From: Tritrichomonas musculus
Taxonomy: Eukaryota; Parabasalia; Tritrichomonadida; Tritrichomonadidae
DNA length: 64,000 nucleotides
NCBI GenBank assembly: GCA_039105265.1
Contig: JAPFFF010000027.1
Coordinates: forward strand, 682,001-746,000
Reading direction: 5' to 3'
Positions 1-9,447 of this stretch are shown here, in pieces (the stretch's first letter is position 1; each line of letters opens with the position of its first letter). The notes beneath the pieces are model-generated. The model did no database searches. It was not told where the DNA came from and saw nothing but the letters and a program-made list of their open reading frames with translations. A program made the translations under genes and the position numbers.

Positions 1-2640
1 AGCAATGTCCAGCAAATTTATAGCGATGCTTCCAAGATTGTTATGTGTTATGAGAGCGATGAATGTGTAAAACAAGATGATTTTAGTCAATCAATTGATA
101 GATACACAACATTTATTTCATTAAATTCAACAAGTGATTATGACAAAGTAATCCAATCAATCGATACGAATGATTATGACAATAAGCCTTATGACTACTT
201 GAGATTAGTGTTCATTGGTAAGGAAGATCCTATTAACCTTACTTTGAATGATAATATTTCAGATAATTTTGATCAAATACAATTATATGGCTACAATAAT
301 GCTAGGATATTATTAGATGATAATATCAATACATGTAATTTCAAAGTTTGGGTTGTTCACCATGTTTCATTCATGAATAATTCTAATATAAATTACACAT
401 TCAATGAATTGATTATTATTGATACAGAACCTATCTTCCAAAATTTATTTGAAATATCAAATAATATATATATTGGAACAGCCAGATTTTACTGTGAAGA
501 AGGATACAAGGTGAATGGTCTTTCTGGAGTAGATAACATAAATTGTACAATATTTGAAATTTTTCCTAATTTGGAAGAAAAAGATTACGTTTTATCTATA
601 AGAGGCTATAGTTTTATTGCCAACAGTAACACTGAAAATGGTGCTGGAAGTCCATTTATCAATGCTCCCCAATCAAAGTTTTATTTTAATGTTCATACTC
701 CTTCAAATTATTCTACAGGTCATAAATTTGTTATATGCCGATATGAAAATCGACTGTCTCAGATTTCAATCAACCTGGAAAACATTAACTATACTATTCC
801 TTTTCCAGTACAATATACATGCAAAGATAACGAGTGTGATAAGCCTTTTAAATACAAATTTACAACAGAAAATTTCACTGGTCTGGCCAATGATTCTGAA
901 TTATTAATTGCTAATCAAGGAGAATGCAACTATGTAATTACTATGATAAATGGCATAGATGCTCTTCCAACTCCTTGTCCTTCAACAACACCAACACAAT
1001 CTTTTACAGAAATTTTCTCTTTGTCTTCAATGTTTTCATCTTCTGCAAAATTCACTTTTTCATCTATGTTTAGTAGATCGCTAACTTTCACAAAATCATC
1101 CAGTTTTACTGAATCAACTATATTTACTAATTCTTTGAGTTTTTCCAATTCCAATCTTTTTTCAGATTCATTTATGTTTACAAACTCATGCCCCTTTTCT
1201 AATTCTCTCCCATTTTCTGAGACAAATATATTTTCTTCTACTTTGATTTTTTCATTGTCTTCTGTCTTTACACTTTCATCTTCCTTCTCAATCTCAAAGT
1301 TACCTGCAACGGATGATTTTACTGAGAGTGAAAAATTTACAAGAACTTCTCTTTTTTCAAAATCATCACTTTTTACTTCTTCACACATGTTTACTCCTTC
1401 TTACCAGTTTACTCCTTCTTACCCGTTCCAACACGATCAACCTGAAATTGATGATTCAAAACCTGATTTCAATTTGAGTTTGGAATCAATAAATATTAAT
1501 TCAAATGGAATCATAGAAGTAGATGATGGAAAAACGATCAATTTGAATAATTCAAATGTTCCATTCATATCAGTTTTGTTTAAGAATGATATCACAGTGA
1601 CAGAATCAGATGTTTTTTCATTACCAACAACGTTATATTTCATTGCAGATGAACCTAACAGAAGAATCAAGTTTGATGAAAAATTAATAAATTCATCAAT
1701 TGGAGTTAAAACAGATAAATCGCCAACAGTTGTATTGACAAATGATAAGACACCATTGAATATCATGAATTATAAACAAGGATATTCATGGATTGATATT
1801 GAATATGAAAGTGACCAAACCACAACATCATTGAAATTGAATGAAGTCAACAATAGTAATGGTTATTTGACATTGAATGTTGAATCTAATATTCGAAGTA
1901 TTTCATTCACATCATTGATTATGTCAAGAATTTCATCGATTGAAATTAAAAACAAAAACAAAAATCAAAATCAAAATCAAGATCAACGAAACAACAACAA
2001 CAACAATAATAATAAAATAATAGAATTAGAAGAAGTTCGAGATAATAACATCTGTGAACTTGCAGTTGAAGATAATATCAATATCAGTTCAAGATCAAGT
2101 GTTACTCTTTCGAAGATACGATTAGAAGGAAACATAAATATGAATGATGATTCGATCATAATTTTCCGAGAAGAAACGAAATTTGAAGATTCCTCTAATA
2201 TCAGCATCAGATTTGGTAAAAACAAAGATACAAGACGAGAACCAATTATCAAATTTGATGGACTTTTAGATTCTACACCAAATCAAATCACTTTATCATT
2301 TGAAGACAAATCGACCATTTCAGATTTCTCTAACTTTATCTTAATTGAAGGAACAAATTTCAGAACCTGTTTTCAATGGATTGACAAGCTTCAGCTTGTA
2401 AACAATGGAAAAAAGAAGATTGAATCAAGATGTGATTATAAAGAAGGAGGTTTAACTCATTTAATTATTTCAAAACAAAAAAGTAAAAAACTAAGCACAG
2501 GAGCTATTATTGGAATTGTTATTGGAATTGTTGTAGTTTTAGTCATAATCATTATTGTAGTTCTTCTGGTTAAAAGAAAGAAAACCAAAGACAAAAGTTT
2601 ACATGAAGTTGAAGAATTTAATGATGATTCGACATTTTAA
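1..2640 (+). CDS. Large type I surface protein with F-[S/T]-x-[S/T] stalk, 5' end outside window
   Basis: The frame is open from base 1 to the stop at 2638-2640. The first ATG (43) is internal, because the - strand paralogue at 2806-6852 aligns across it and continues about 480 residues upstream. Order seen: an ectodomain with Cys and many N-x-S/T sites; about 20 hexapeptides x-F-[S/T]-x-[S/T]-x (bases 1003-1425); a beta-rich Asn-rich region with a CAA/AAC tract (1950-2015); a membrane-proximal module; a single transmembrane segment after KKLSTGAIIGI; a basic stop-transfer KRKK; and a short tail ending NDDSTF. This is probably a heavily O-glycosylated cell-surface protein; the ligand is unknown. 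TAAA overlaps the stop, like the trichomonad polyadenylation signal. Bases 1387-2350 are almost identical in inverted orientation to the neighbour. I recognise no named Pfam family. Confidence 0.85.
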   Translation, partial: SNVQQIYSDASKIVMCYESDECVKQDDFSQSIDRYTTFISLNSTSDYDKVIQSIDTNDYDNKPYDYLRLVFIGKEDPINLTLNDNISDNFDQIQLYGYNNARILLDDNINTCNFKVWVVHHVSFMNNSNINYTFNELIIIDTEPIFQNLFEISNNIYIGTARFYCEEGYKVNGLSGVDNINCTIFEIFPNLEEKDYVLSIRGYSFIANSNTENGAGSPFINAPQSKFYFNVHTPSNYSTGHKFVICRYENRLSQISINLENINYTIPFPVQYTCKDNECDKPFKYKFTTENFTGLANDSELLIANQGECNYVITMINGIDALPTPCPSTTPTQSFTEIFSLSSMFSSSAKFTFSSMFSRSLTFTKSSSFTESTIFTNSLSFSNSNLFSDSFMFTNSCPFSNSLPFSETNIFSSTLIFSLSSVFTLSSSFSISKLPATDDFTESEKFTRTSLFSKSSLFTSSHMFTPSYQFTPSYPFQHDQPEIDDSKPDFNLSLESININSNGIIEVDDGKTINLNNSNVPFISVLFKNDITVTESDVFSLPTTLYFIADEPNRRIKFDEKLINSSIGVKTDKSPTVVLTNDKTPLNIMNYKQGYSWIDIEYESDQTTTSLKLNEVNNSNGYLTLNVESNIRSISFTSLIMSRISSIEIKNKNKNQNQNQDQRNNNNNNNNKIIELEEVRDNNICELAVEDNINISSRSSVTLSKIRLEGNINMNDDSIIIFREETKFEDSSNISIRFGKNKDTRREPIIKFDGLLDSTPNQITLSFEDKSTISDFSNFILIEGTNFRTCFQWIDKLQLVNNGKKKIESRCDYKEGGLTHLIISKQKSKKLSTGAIIGIVIGIVVVLVIIIIVVLLVKRKKTKDKSLHEVEEFNDDSTF
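1003..1425 (+). repeat. Hexapeptide-coding repeat (F-[S/T]-x-[S/T])
   Basis: The protein reads as consecutive six-residue units with Phe at position 2 followed by Ser/Thr at 3 and 5, for example MFSSSA, KFTFSS, MFSRSL. One interruption (LPATDD) resets the phase. The DNA of the units differs widely while the pattern is kept, so the repeat is held by selection on protein rather than by recent DNA slippage. It is probably an extended Ser/Thr-rich, O-glycosylated stalk. Confidence 0.8.
1387..2350. repeat. Left arm of a 964-bp near-identical inverted repeat (gene conversion tract)
   Basis: Bases 1387-2350 match the reverse complement of 3093-4056 with no length difference. The sum of paired coordinates is 5443 at both ends. 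Only a handful of substitutions were noticed, clustered near the 2200-2350 end. Outside the tract the two genes are clearly diverged. The identity covers synonymous sites and the trinucleotide tract. Confidence 0.9.
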
Positions 2641-2805
2641 AAACTTATCTCTTTTTTATCTAAAAAATGGATTTAAAAATATTTTTTTATGAATTTTTTT
2701 TTCTTTTCATCATAATTAAAAAGAATATTGATTATCAAAATTATTTTTATTCATTAAAATATCTTCTTCTTTTTATTAATGTAGCCAAAAAAATAGAAAA
2801 ATAAC
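2641..2805. other. Convergent intergenic spacer
   Basis: A short AT-rich spacer between two tail-to-tail paralogues. It must hold both 3' ends. It also forms the loop between the two inverted gene copies. I see no gene. Confidence 0.7.
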
Positions 2806-5800
2806 TTAAAATGATGAATCATTAAGTTCACAAGTTTGCTCTGAATGCTTTTTGGTTTTCTTTCGTCTTACTAAAATGGTGACCACTATGATTATGACAA
2901 TAACAGCGACAATCGCAACAACAATACCAGCAATTACGCCAGCGCTTAATTTCTTACTACTTTTTTCAGTCGAGAGTACTAAATGTGTTAAACCACCATT
3001 TGCATATTTGCATTTAGCTTCTATTTTTTCATCACCAATGTTAACAAATTGAAGATGGTCAATCCATGAAATACATGTCTTAAATTTCGAGGCTTCAATT
3101 AAAATAAAGTTAGATAAATCTGAAATGGTCGATTTGTCTTCAAATGATAAAGTGATTTGATTTGGTGTAGAATCTAAAAGTCCATCAAATTTGATAATTG
3201 GTTCTCGTCTTGTATCTTTGTTTTTGCTAAATTTGATGCTGATATTAGAGGAATCTTCAAATTTCGTTTCTTCTCGGAAAATTATGATCGAATCATCATT
3301 CATATTTATGTTTCCTTCTAATCGTATCTTCGAAAGAGTAACACTTGATCTTGAACTGATATTGATATTATCTTCAACTGCAAGTTCACAGATGTTATTA
3401 TCTCGAACTTCTTCTAATTCTATTATTTTATTATTATTGTTGTTGTTGTTGTTTCGTTGATCTTGATTTTGATTTTGATTTTTGTTTTTGTTTTTAATTT
3501 CAATCGATGAAATTCTTGACATAATCAATGATGTGAATGAAATACTTCGAATATTAGATTCAACATTCAATGTCAAATAACCATTACTATTGTTGACTTC
3601 ATTCAATTTCAATGATGTTGTGGTTTGGTCACTTTCATATTCAATATCAATCCATGAATATCCTTGTTTATAATTCATGATATTCAATGGTGTCTTATCA
3701 TTTGTCAATACAACTGTTGGTGATTTATCTGTTTTAACTCCAATTGATGAATTTATTAATTTTTCATCAAACTTGATTCTTCTGTTAGGTTCATCTGCAA
3801 TGAAATATAACGTTGTTGGTAATGAAAAAACATCTGATTCTGTCACTGTGATATCATTCTTGAACAAAACTGATATGAATGGAACATTTGAATTATTCAA
3901 ATTGATCGTTTTTCCATCATCTACTTCTATGATTCCATTTGAATTAATATTTATTGATTCCAAACTCAAATTGAAATCAGGTTTTGAATCATCAATTTCA
4001 GGTTGATCGTGTTGGAACGGGTAAGAAGGAGTAAATTGGTAAGAAGGAGTAAACATTACAGAAGATGAAAATGATGCTGATTTTGAGAATGATGGAGAAC
4101 TAGAAAATCCAGATGTTAGCAAGAGGTTTGAATCTGTGAAAGGAAAAGATACTGAAAATGGTGAGGATACTGTAAAAGATAAAGTTGATGAAAACAAAAG
4201 AGAACAAGAAAAATGGGATGTTTCAGTAAATTTTTCTGTGTTTGTAAAATAAAATGAATTTGTAAAGTCAGATGACTTTGTAAAATGAGTTGACAATGTA
4301 AATTGTGTTGTTTTTGTAAAACCTGAAGTCTTAGTGAAATGAGAGGTTCCTGTAAATTGAGATGACTTTGAAAACTGAGAAGATTTCGTAAAATCTTCTG
4401 AATTACTAAAATATGATGAAATAGAGAAATACTCAGACAATGAAAATAAAACTGACTCAGTAAAAATATATGTTTGAGATCTGGGTGGTGTTTGAGTAGG
4501 AGATGCCTCAACTTCATTTATTTTTGTAGTAACATTATTACAACTTCCTTCATGAGTTTGAATCAAATCATAAACAAATTCTTTTGTTTTGAATTTATAT
4601 GTAAAAAATTTGTTGCATTCTTTGTCATCGCATTCATATCGAACGCTAATTGGAATGTTTTCGTTGAGATCTACAAAAGTGATTGAAATATCTTGAAAGT
4701 TGTTCTCATAACGCTTAATATGAAATGTATTATCAGTGTTTCTAGTTGGTCCATGAACATTGAAATGGAAGGGAGAAAAAGGAGGATTAATCAATGGACT
4801 TCCATTACTATTATCAAGATTACCATTTGGCATGTATAAGTAACCTTTCATTGATAGCGTGTAATTGTTGTTTTCTAAATTTGGATAAATCTCAAATGTC
4901 GTGTAATCAATGTTAAAAACACCTTCAAGACCCTTGATCTTGTATCCATATTCACAATAAAATCGTGCTGTTTCAATATTTATTTTATGAGCATATTCTA
5001 ACACATCTTGAAAGACTGGTTCAGTATCAATAATAATCAACTCATCAAATGTGTAATCAATGTTGACATTTTTTGCAAATGAAGCATGATTAATGACCCA
5101 ACTCTTGTAATTAGCAATTTTGGCTCCTTCTTCTAATAATATTCTTGCATTATTATAGCCATAAAATTGCATTTGCAGAAAACTCTTATCTACAATATCA
5201 TTTAATTTGAAATCAATTGGATCTTTTTCACCAATAAATACTAATCTCAAATACTTATACTCATTATTAAACGACTCAAATAACTTACGTAAAGTATCAT
5301 AATTTTCTTTTGATGTTGTTGAAACAAACGCAGTATCTTTGTCAACAGAAAAGCCTTTCTGACGTGAGCACTCAAAACTTTCATAGCAAATAGCTACACT
5401 GGACTGTTCAGTTAATGGAGGAATTTGATGAACCGTGCAATTCCATGCAAGATTGAATACTTTAAAGTCAACATTTTTTAGTACTTGATCTATAATTATT
5501 CGTTCATTTGATGAAACATTGATCGAAACACGGCCATTTACAATATTGTTCCATTTATCATCAAAATGAATGTAAAAATCAGTGCTATTTTCGTCGATTC
5601 CTTCAAAATGAAGATTTAAGCCACATGGATTGTTGCCAGTAGGAATGAAATTGACTTTTCTTGAACTGTTTAATTCACTTTTGATCTTCAATATTAAGAA
5701 ATCGTTTTCTTTGTATTGGTAGTCATTTTTTTCAAACCAATAACGTGAATCAGAAATTGTGAAATTAATGTCATCATTGAGCAAATCAACATTTTTGGTT

Positions 5801-6852
5801 ATAATTCCAGTTTTAACGTTTAATTTGTCACCTTTTATTAAAGAATTGTTAGAGTGCAATTCACCAATTTCATAATTTTTGTTAGCTTTTACATTAATGG
5901 TGCAATTTATTATCTCCCATTCATTGTTTTGTCTTGCAGGAAAGTTAACAATGCTTAAGTTAATCTTTATGTCGTCATAATTAATGATTTTAATGTGATC
6001 GAGGTTTTCTGTACCTGTCAAAAAAGAAAAATTAAGCTCTGTTCCATTTGATTTTTCATTTAGGCAAAGAATTAAATAGTCAAAGGAAAAAAGTGATATT
6101 TCATCAAACACTTCTTCCATTTGATTTGATAAATCTTTTGTACCGTCACATGGAGTTTGAATTGGATCAAGGTAATTGAATTCAGGTATATCACATTCGG
6201 TTGAATTCAGACAAAAAACAAAAGTTGAAGGAAATTCGTTGTACATTAGTGATTGATCTATTGACTTGTAATAACGATATTTGATGCTTTTTACCTTACT
6301 TGATTTGATATTTAAATTGCTTTGGTTTTCAGAATAAAAATGAAACATTGTATATATATCAACAGGATATTCATTTATTTTATCCCAACCAGTAAATTCA
6401 ATATTTATTGGATCACAATCTTCTACTTGTATTCCTAATGGATATTCCAACCTGAAAAAATTTTTTTCTATTGGCTTAATAATGATAGAAACATTAGATA
6501 TATTCTTTACATTCTGAATTACAAAAATGTTCTCTCTGTCACTAATAAATGTTTCTTTCTGAATATTTTCAGAATCATTGATTGTAATTTCAGTATTATC
6601 AATTGTGATTGTAATACTTTGATTATTTGTAAAATTGGGGCTTATTGATATTAGTACTTGATTAAAAGAAGTTATTAACTTGTTTGATCCAATTGGAATA
6701 TACTTCTGATGAGGAGAATGCGTTTCTGCATTAATTTTTTTGTTCTCTTGAATATCATATTGGATATCATGCTCTTTTAAACTTTCATATGCTTTTTTCT
6801 TTGTTTGTTGATTGAACTTTCCAAAGAAGATTAAAGTAATGAGCAAAATCAT
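2806..6852 (-). CDS. Large type I surface protein, paralogue of the gene at 1-2640
   Basis: 1348 aa. The ATG at 6852 starts a hydrophobic signal peptide (MILLITLIFFGKF). Residues to about 480 form an ectodomain rich in N-x-S/T. From about 490 it aligns with the 1-2640 product (CYES-EC, LRLVFIG, YGYNNARILL, ELIIIDTEP, TARFYCE-GYK). About 25 hexapeptides F-[S/T]-x-[S/T] follow (bases 4020-4480), then the shared beta-rich Asn-rich region, a transmembrane helix after SKKLSAGVIAGI, a basic RRKKTKK, and a tail ending NDSSF. The likely location is the plasma membrane with the bulk outside. The conserved CAAAAAGTATACGTTT element lies about 75 bp upstream of the ATG. The 3' third was homogenised with the neighbour by gene conversion. 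Function is unknown; adhesion or coat formation is an inference. Confidence 0.85.
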   Translation of the reverse strand: MILLITLIFFGKFNQQTKKKAYESLKEHDIQYDIQENKKINAETHSPHQKYIPIGSNKLITSFNQVLISISPNFTNNQSITITIDNTEITINDSENIQKETFISDRENIFVIQNVKNISNVSIIIKPIEKNFFRLEYPLGIQVEDCDPINIEFTGWDKINEYPVDIYTMFHFYSENQSNLNIKSSKVKSIKYRYYKSIDQSLMYNEFPSTFVFCLNSTECDIPEFNYLDPIQTPCDGTKDLSNQMEEVFDEISLFSFDYLILCLNEKSNGTELNFSFLTGTENLDHIKIINYDDIKINLSIVNFPARQNNEWEIINCTINVKANKNYEIGELHSNNSLIKGDKLNVKTGIITKNVDLLNDDINFTISDSRYWFEKNDYQYKENDFLILKIKSELNSSRKVNFIPTGNNPCGLNLHFEGIDENSTDFYIHFDDKWNNIVNGRVSINVSSNERIIIDQVLKNVDFKVFNLAWNCTVHQIPPLTEQSSVAICYESFECSRQKGFSVDKDTAFVSTTSKENYDTLRKLFESFNNEYKYLRLVFIGEKDPIDFKLNDIVDKSFLQMQFYGYNNARILLEEGAKIANYKSWVINHASFAKNVNIDYTFDELIIIDTEPVFQDVLEYAHKINIETARFYCEYGYKIKGLEGVFNIDYTTFEIYPNLENNNYTLSMKGYLYMPNGNLDNSNGSPLINPPFSPFHFNVHGPTRNTDNTFHIKRYENNFQDISITFVDLNENIPISVRYECDDKECNKFFTYKFKTKEFVYDLIQTHEGSCNNVTTKINEVEASPTQTPPRSQTYIFTESVLFSLSEYFSISSYFSNSEDFTKSSQFSKSSQFTGTSHFTKTSGFTKTTQFTLSTHFTKSSDFTNSFYFTNTEKFTETSHFSCSLLFSSTLSFTVSSPFSVSFPFTDSNLLLTSGFSSSPSFSKSASFSSSVMFTPSYQFTPSYPFQHDQPEIDDSKPDFNLSLESININSNGIIEVDDGKTINLNNSNVPFISVLFKNDITVTESDVFSLPTTLYFIADEPNRRIKFDEKLINSSIGVKTDKSPTVVLTNDKTPLNIMNYKQGYSWIDIEYESDQTTTSLKLNEVNNSNGYLTLNVESNIRSISFTSLIMSRISSIEIKNKNKNQNQNQDQRNNNNNNNNKIIELEEVRDNNICELAVEDNINISSRSSVTLSKIRLEGNINMNDDSIIIFREETKFEDSSNISIKFSKNKDTRREPIIKFDGLLDSTPNQITLSFEDKSTISDLSNFILIEASKFKTCISWIDHLQFVNIGDEKIEAKCKYANGGLTHLVLSTEKSSKKLSAGVIAGIVVAIVAVIVIIIVVTILVRRKKTKKHSEQTCELNDSSF
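3093..4056. repeat. Right arm of the 964-bp inverted repeat
   Basis: Reverse complement of 1387-2350, including the same (GTT/TTG)n tract at 3430-3455. Its 4056 end lies in the last hexapeptides of the stalk; its 3093 end lies just before the membrane-proximal FxxCxxWID motif. Confidence 0.9.
4020..4480 (-). repeat. Hexapeptide-coding repeat (F-[S/T]-x-[S/T])
   Basis: About 25 units such as QFSKSS, QFTGTS, HFTKTS, GFTKTT, with one imperfect unit (LLLTS). Only the last three units (MFTPSY, QFTPSY, PFQHDQ) are identical to the paralogue, because they fall inside the conversion tract. The unit number differs between the paralogues. Confidence 0.8.
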
Positions 6853-6916
6853 TTTTTGTGAATTTTTAAAATATTTTCAATTACCAAAATATTTGTGAAA
6901 TCATTTTTCTGATATT

Positions 6917-6938
6917 AAAAAAAAACGTATACTTTTTG
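6917..6938 (-). promoter_or_regulatory. Conserved upstream element CAAAAAGTATACGTTT, copy 1
   Basis: On the - strand this reads CAAAAAGTATACGTTT followed by more T. GTATAC is at 6927-6932, 74 nt before the ATG at 6852. The same word occurs upstream of the genes at 9448 and 15288 in gene orientation. Role as a promoter or regulatory site is inferred from position and conservation. Confidence 0.65.
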
Positions 6939-8857
6939 TTTTAAAAAATTTCGTTTTTTACTTTTAAATTTTTTATTAATGACTTGTTTATTATATTTAA
7001 ATAAAATAATATGTGCATCGATAATATTTTGTATATAATAAATAAGAAAAAATAACCAAATAACGAGATAAATAATATAAATAAAATTTCAGAAAAAATA
7101 TTGAAAACAAAAATCAAATAAACAACAAAATGAAAGAATAAATAAAGAACAAGTATTTTAACAAATAAAAATAAATATAAGAATAAATATAATAAACAAA
7201 GAAAAATTGAAAGAAATAATATAAATAATATTATATAAAATAATGAGGTTAAATATTTTAATTTAAAAATTGAAAGAAAAAATTTTTTAATTTCATAAGA
7301 AATTTAACGTACTAACGTGCAATATAAAGAGAAAATGAGAAAAATAATTAATACATATAAAAAGTAAATAATAAATATTCAAATATTAAAATGTTGAAAT
7401 ATTGAAATATTGAAATATAAGAACTTTATATTCCCCGTACGTTTAAAATGATTCATAAAAAGTTCTTTTCAATTTACATATCTTTTCATTCATCATATAT
7501 TGTTTCAAATAGTTCTTATATAAAACAAAATATTATATCTTTCATCTTCATTCTTTTCTTTATTCATGTTTATAATTAATGTATCTACATTTAAAAATAA
7601 AACGAAATAAAATTTTTCTTTTTTTATAACATTTTAGTAAAAAATAACAAAAGAATGAGTCTGATAAATGTTCATAGATTCTTTTTTATTTGAATAATTT
7701 TTTGAAGTTGAATCAACTAAAGATATTTTGATTATTTGTTTTTTATTTAAAGATATTCATATATACTTCTAATAAGAATATATTTGTATCGAATTCATTT
7801 GATTGTTATGTTAAATAAATCTTATAAAAGTTCAATATAAAACTTTCAAAAGTTCAATATAAATCTTATAGATATCAAATTATTTATTAGTTCATTAAAG
7901 TGTTATAAATTCATATTGAAGAAAGAAATGTTGTTTGATAAATATTTTGAATTTTTATCAAACAAATAAAAATTCTTCTTATTTGATTTCAATATTATTA
8001 TAATCTTAAGAATAATAATAATTTAATGAATGATAGAAAGATAGAAAGATAGAATGAAAAAATATAACCTTTATATAAAAAAGAAGATTGAGTAAAAGAA
8101 TAAAGTATAAAATACAAAATAAAAGAATATCTATGTATGTGTATATTCATATTATATTAATAATCATAAGAAGAAGAATGAAATCTAACATTCTTTGAGA
8201 TATGAATGAAACAACAATTTTTTTAAAATAACTTTTTGAATTATTTTTTCAATAAAAATATATCCTATCGAAAAAACAATGGTTTATGAAAGAAATATAT
8301 GATTTTCATGAAAATTGCAATTTATAAATGATTTATATATTGTCTTTATTTATATCCTCTTTTATTTTTTTAAAAATGATGACTTATATCTTATCAAATC
8401 TCAAAATTTTTTACAAATTGAAAGGAAAGGAAAGAAGATAAAAATCAATATAAATAATACAAATATATCGATGATTTATTATTTTTAATCGTTGACTTAA
8501 TTATTTTTTTAATCAGAAGAATATTCATTTCTCAAACTTTATAAAAAACAAACAAGAAATCAATTGAAATAATGTAATATGCTATGAATATGATGTATAT
8601 TCAGAATGAATTTAATTTAATTCTTTTTTTATTTTGATTTAAAAAACAAAATGAAAAATAATCAATTTGAAGAGCAATGATGAAAATAAAATTAAAAATA
8701 TGATTTATATATTAATTTGATATAATTTTATTGATTCTTCAATTTCTTTATCAGATGTAATCGAAATCTTAACAATTGATCATCTTATCAAATGTATCAA
8801 ATATTGAAAATATACACAAGAAAAAATTGAAAGATATTAACAATTTTTTCTTAGATG

Positions 8858-8879
8858 AAAAAAAAACGTATACTTTTTG
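8858..8879 (-). promoter_or_regulatory. Conserved upstream element, orphan copy
   Basis: The same word on the - strand (GTATAC at 8868-8873). The sequence to its left has no ORF: the nearest ATG on the - strand is followed by a stop after three codons. It probably marks a deleted or decayed family member, or acts as a second element for a neighbour. Confidence 0.55.
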
Positions 8880-9321
8880 AAAAGAATCGATAATATTATA
8901 TAGAATATTATATTTTTAAAATATGCCATGTTATAATAATGATCTTTCATTAAAATTATTTGGAATAACATGAATCATACATTCTTTCATAATAATTTTA
9001 TCTTAAGTAACAATAATCCTTTTTTTTTTTTTCCTTGAATTTTTACTAAATAAAACCAAGGTATTTTTATTTTTTATTTTATATTTTACTAATAATCCTA
9101 AAGGAAGAAATAGAATAATTAATCTTCCAAAAATAAGAAAACAAAATCAAGATCAAACTTTAATTATTACAAAAATTCAATTTTTAAAATCATCAATCAT
9201 TTAATTAATAATAAACATTATGAATGGAAATAGATGAATGATATTTTTTTCTAATTTCATTTTCAAAATCAAATATTTATTTTACCTATTTGAGAGAAAA
9301 CTAAAGAAAAAATAATTGCTT

Positions 9322-9345
9322 CAAAAAGTATACGTTTCTTTTTTT
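9322..9345 (+). promoter_or_regulatory. Conserved upstream element, copy 3
   Basis: CAAAAAGTATACGTTT followed by CTTTTTTTT. GTATAC is at 9328-9333, 114 nt before the ATG at 9448. It has the same orientation relative to its gene as the copies at 6917 and 15181. Confidence 0.65.
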
Positions 9346-9447
9346 TCAAAAAATTGAACAAAAAACTAAACTGATAAAAAAAATTTTTTTAACCGTGTAT
9401 TAAAAACAATTATGATAACGTACATTATTTGATTTTCGAATATATCA

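Larger units (their letters stand above)
6853..9447. other. 2.6-kb gene-free AT-rich region between divergent surface genes
   Basis: No ORF, RNA gene or recognisable relic was found. The sequence is mostly A/T runs. It carries two outer copies of the conserved element (6917 and 9322) and an orphan copy at 8858. It must hold the promoters of both divergent surface genes. Confidence 0.7.
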
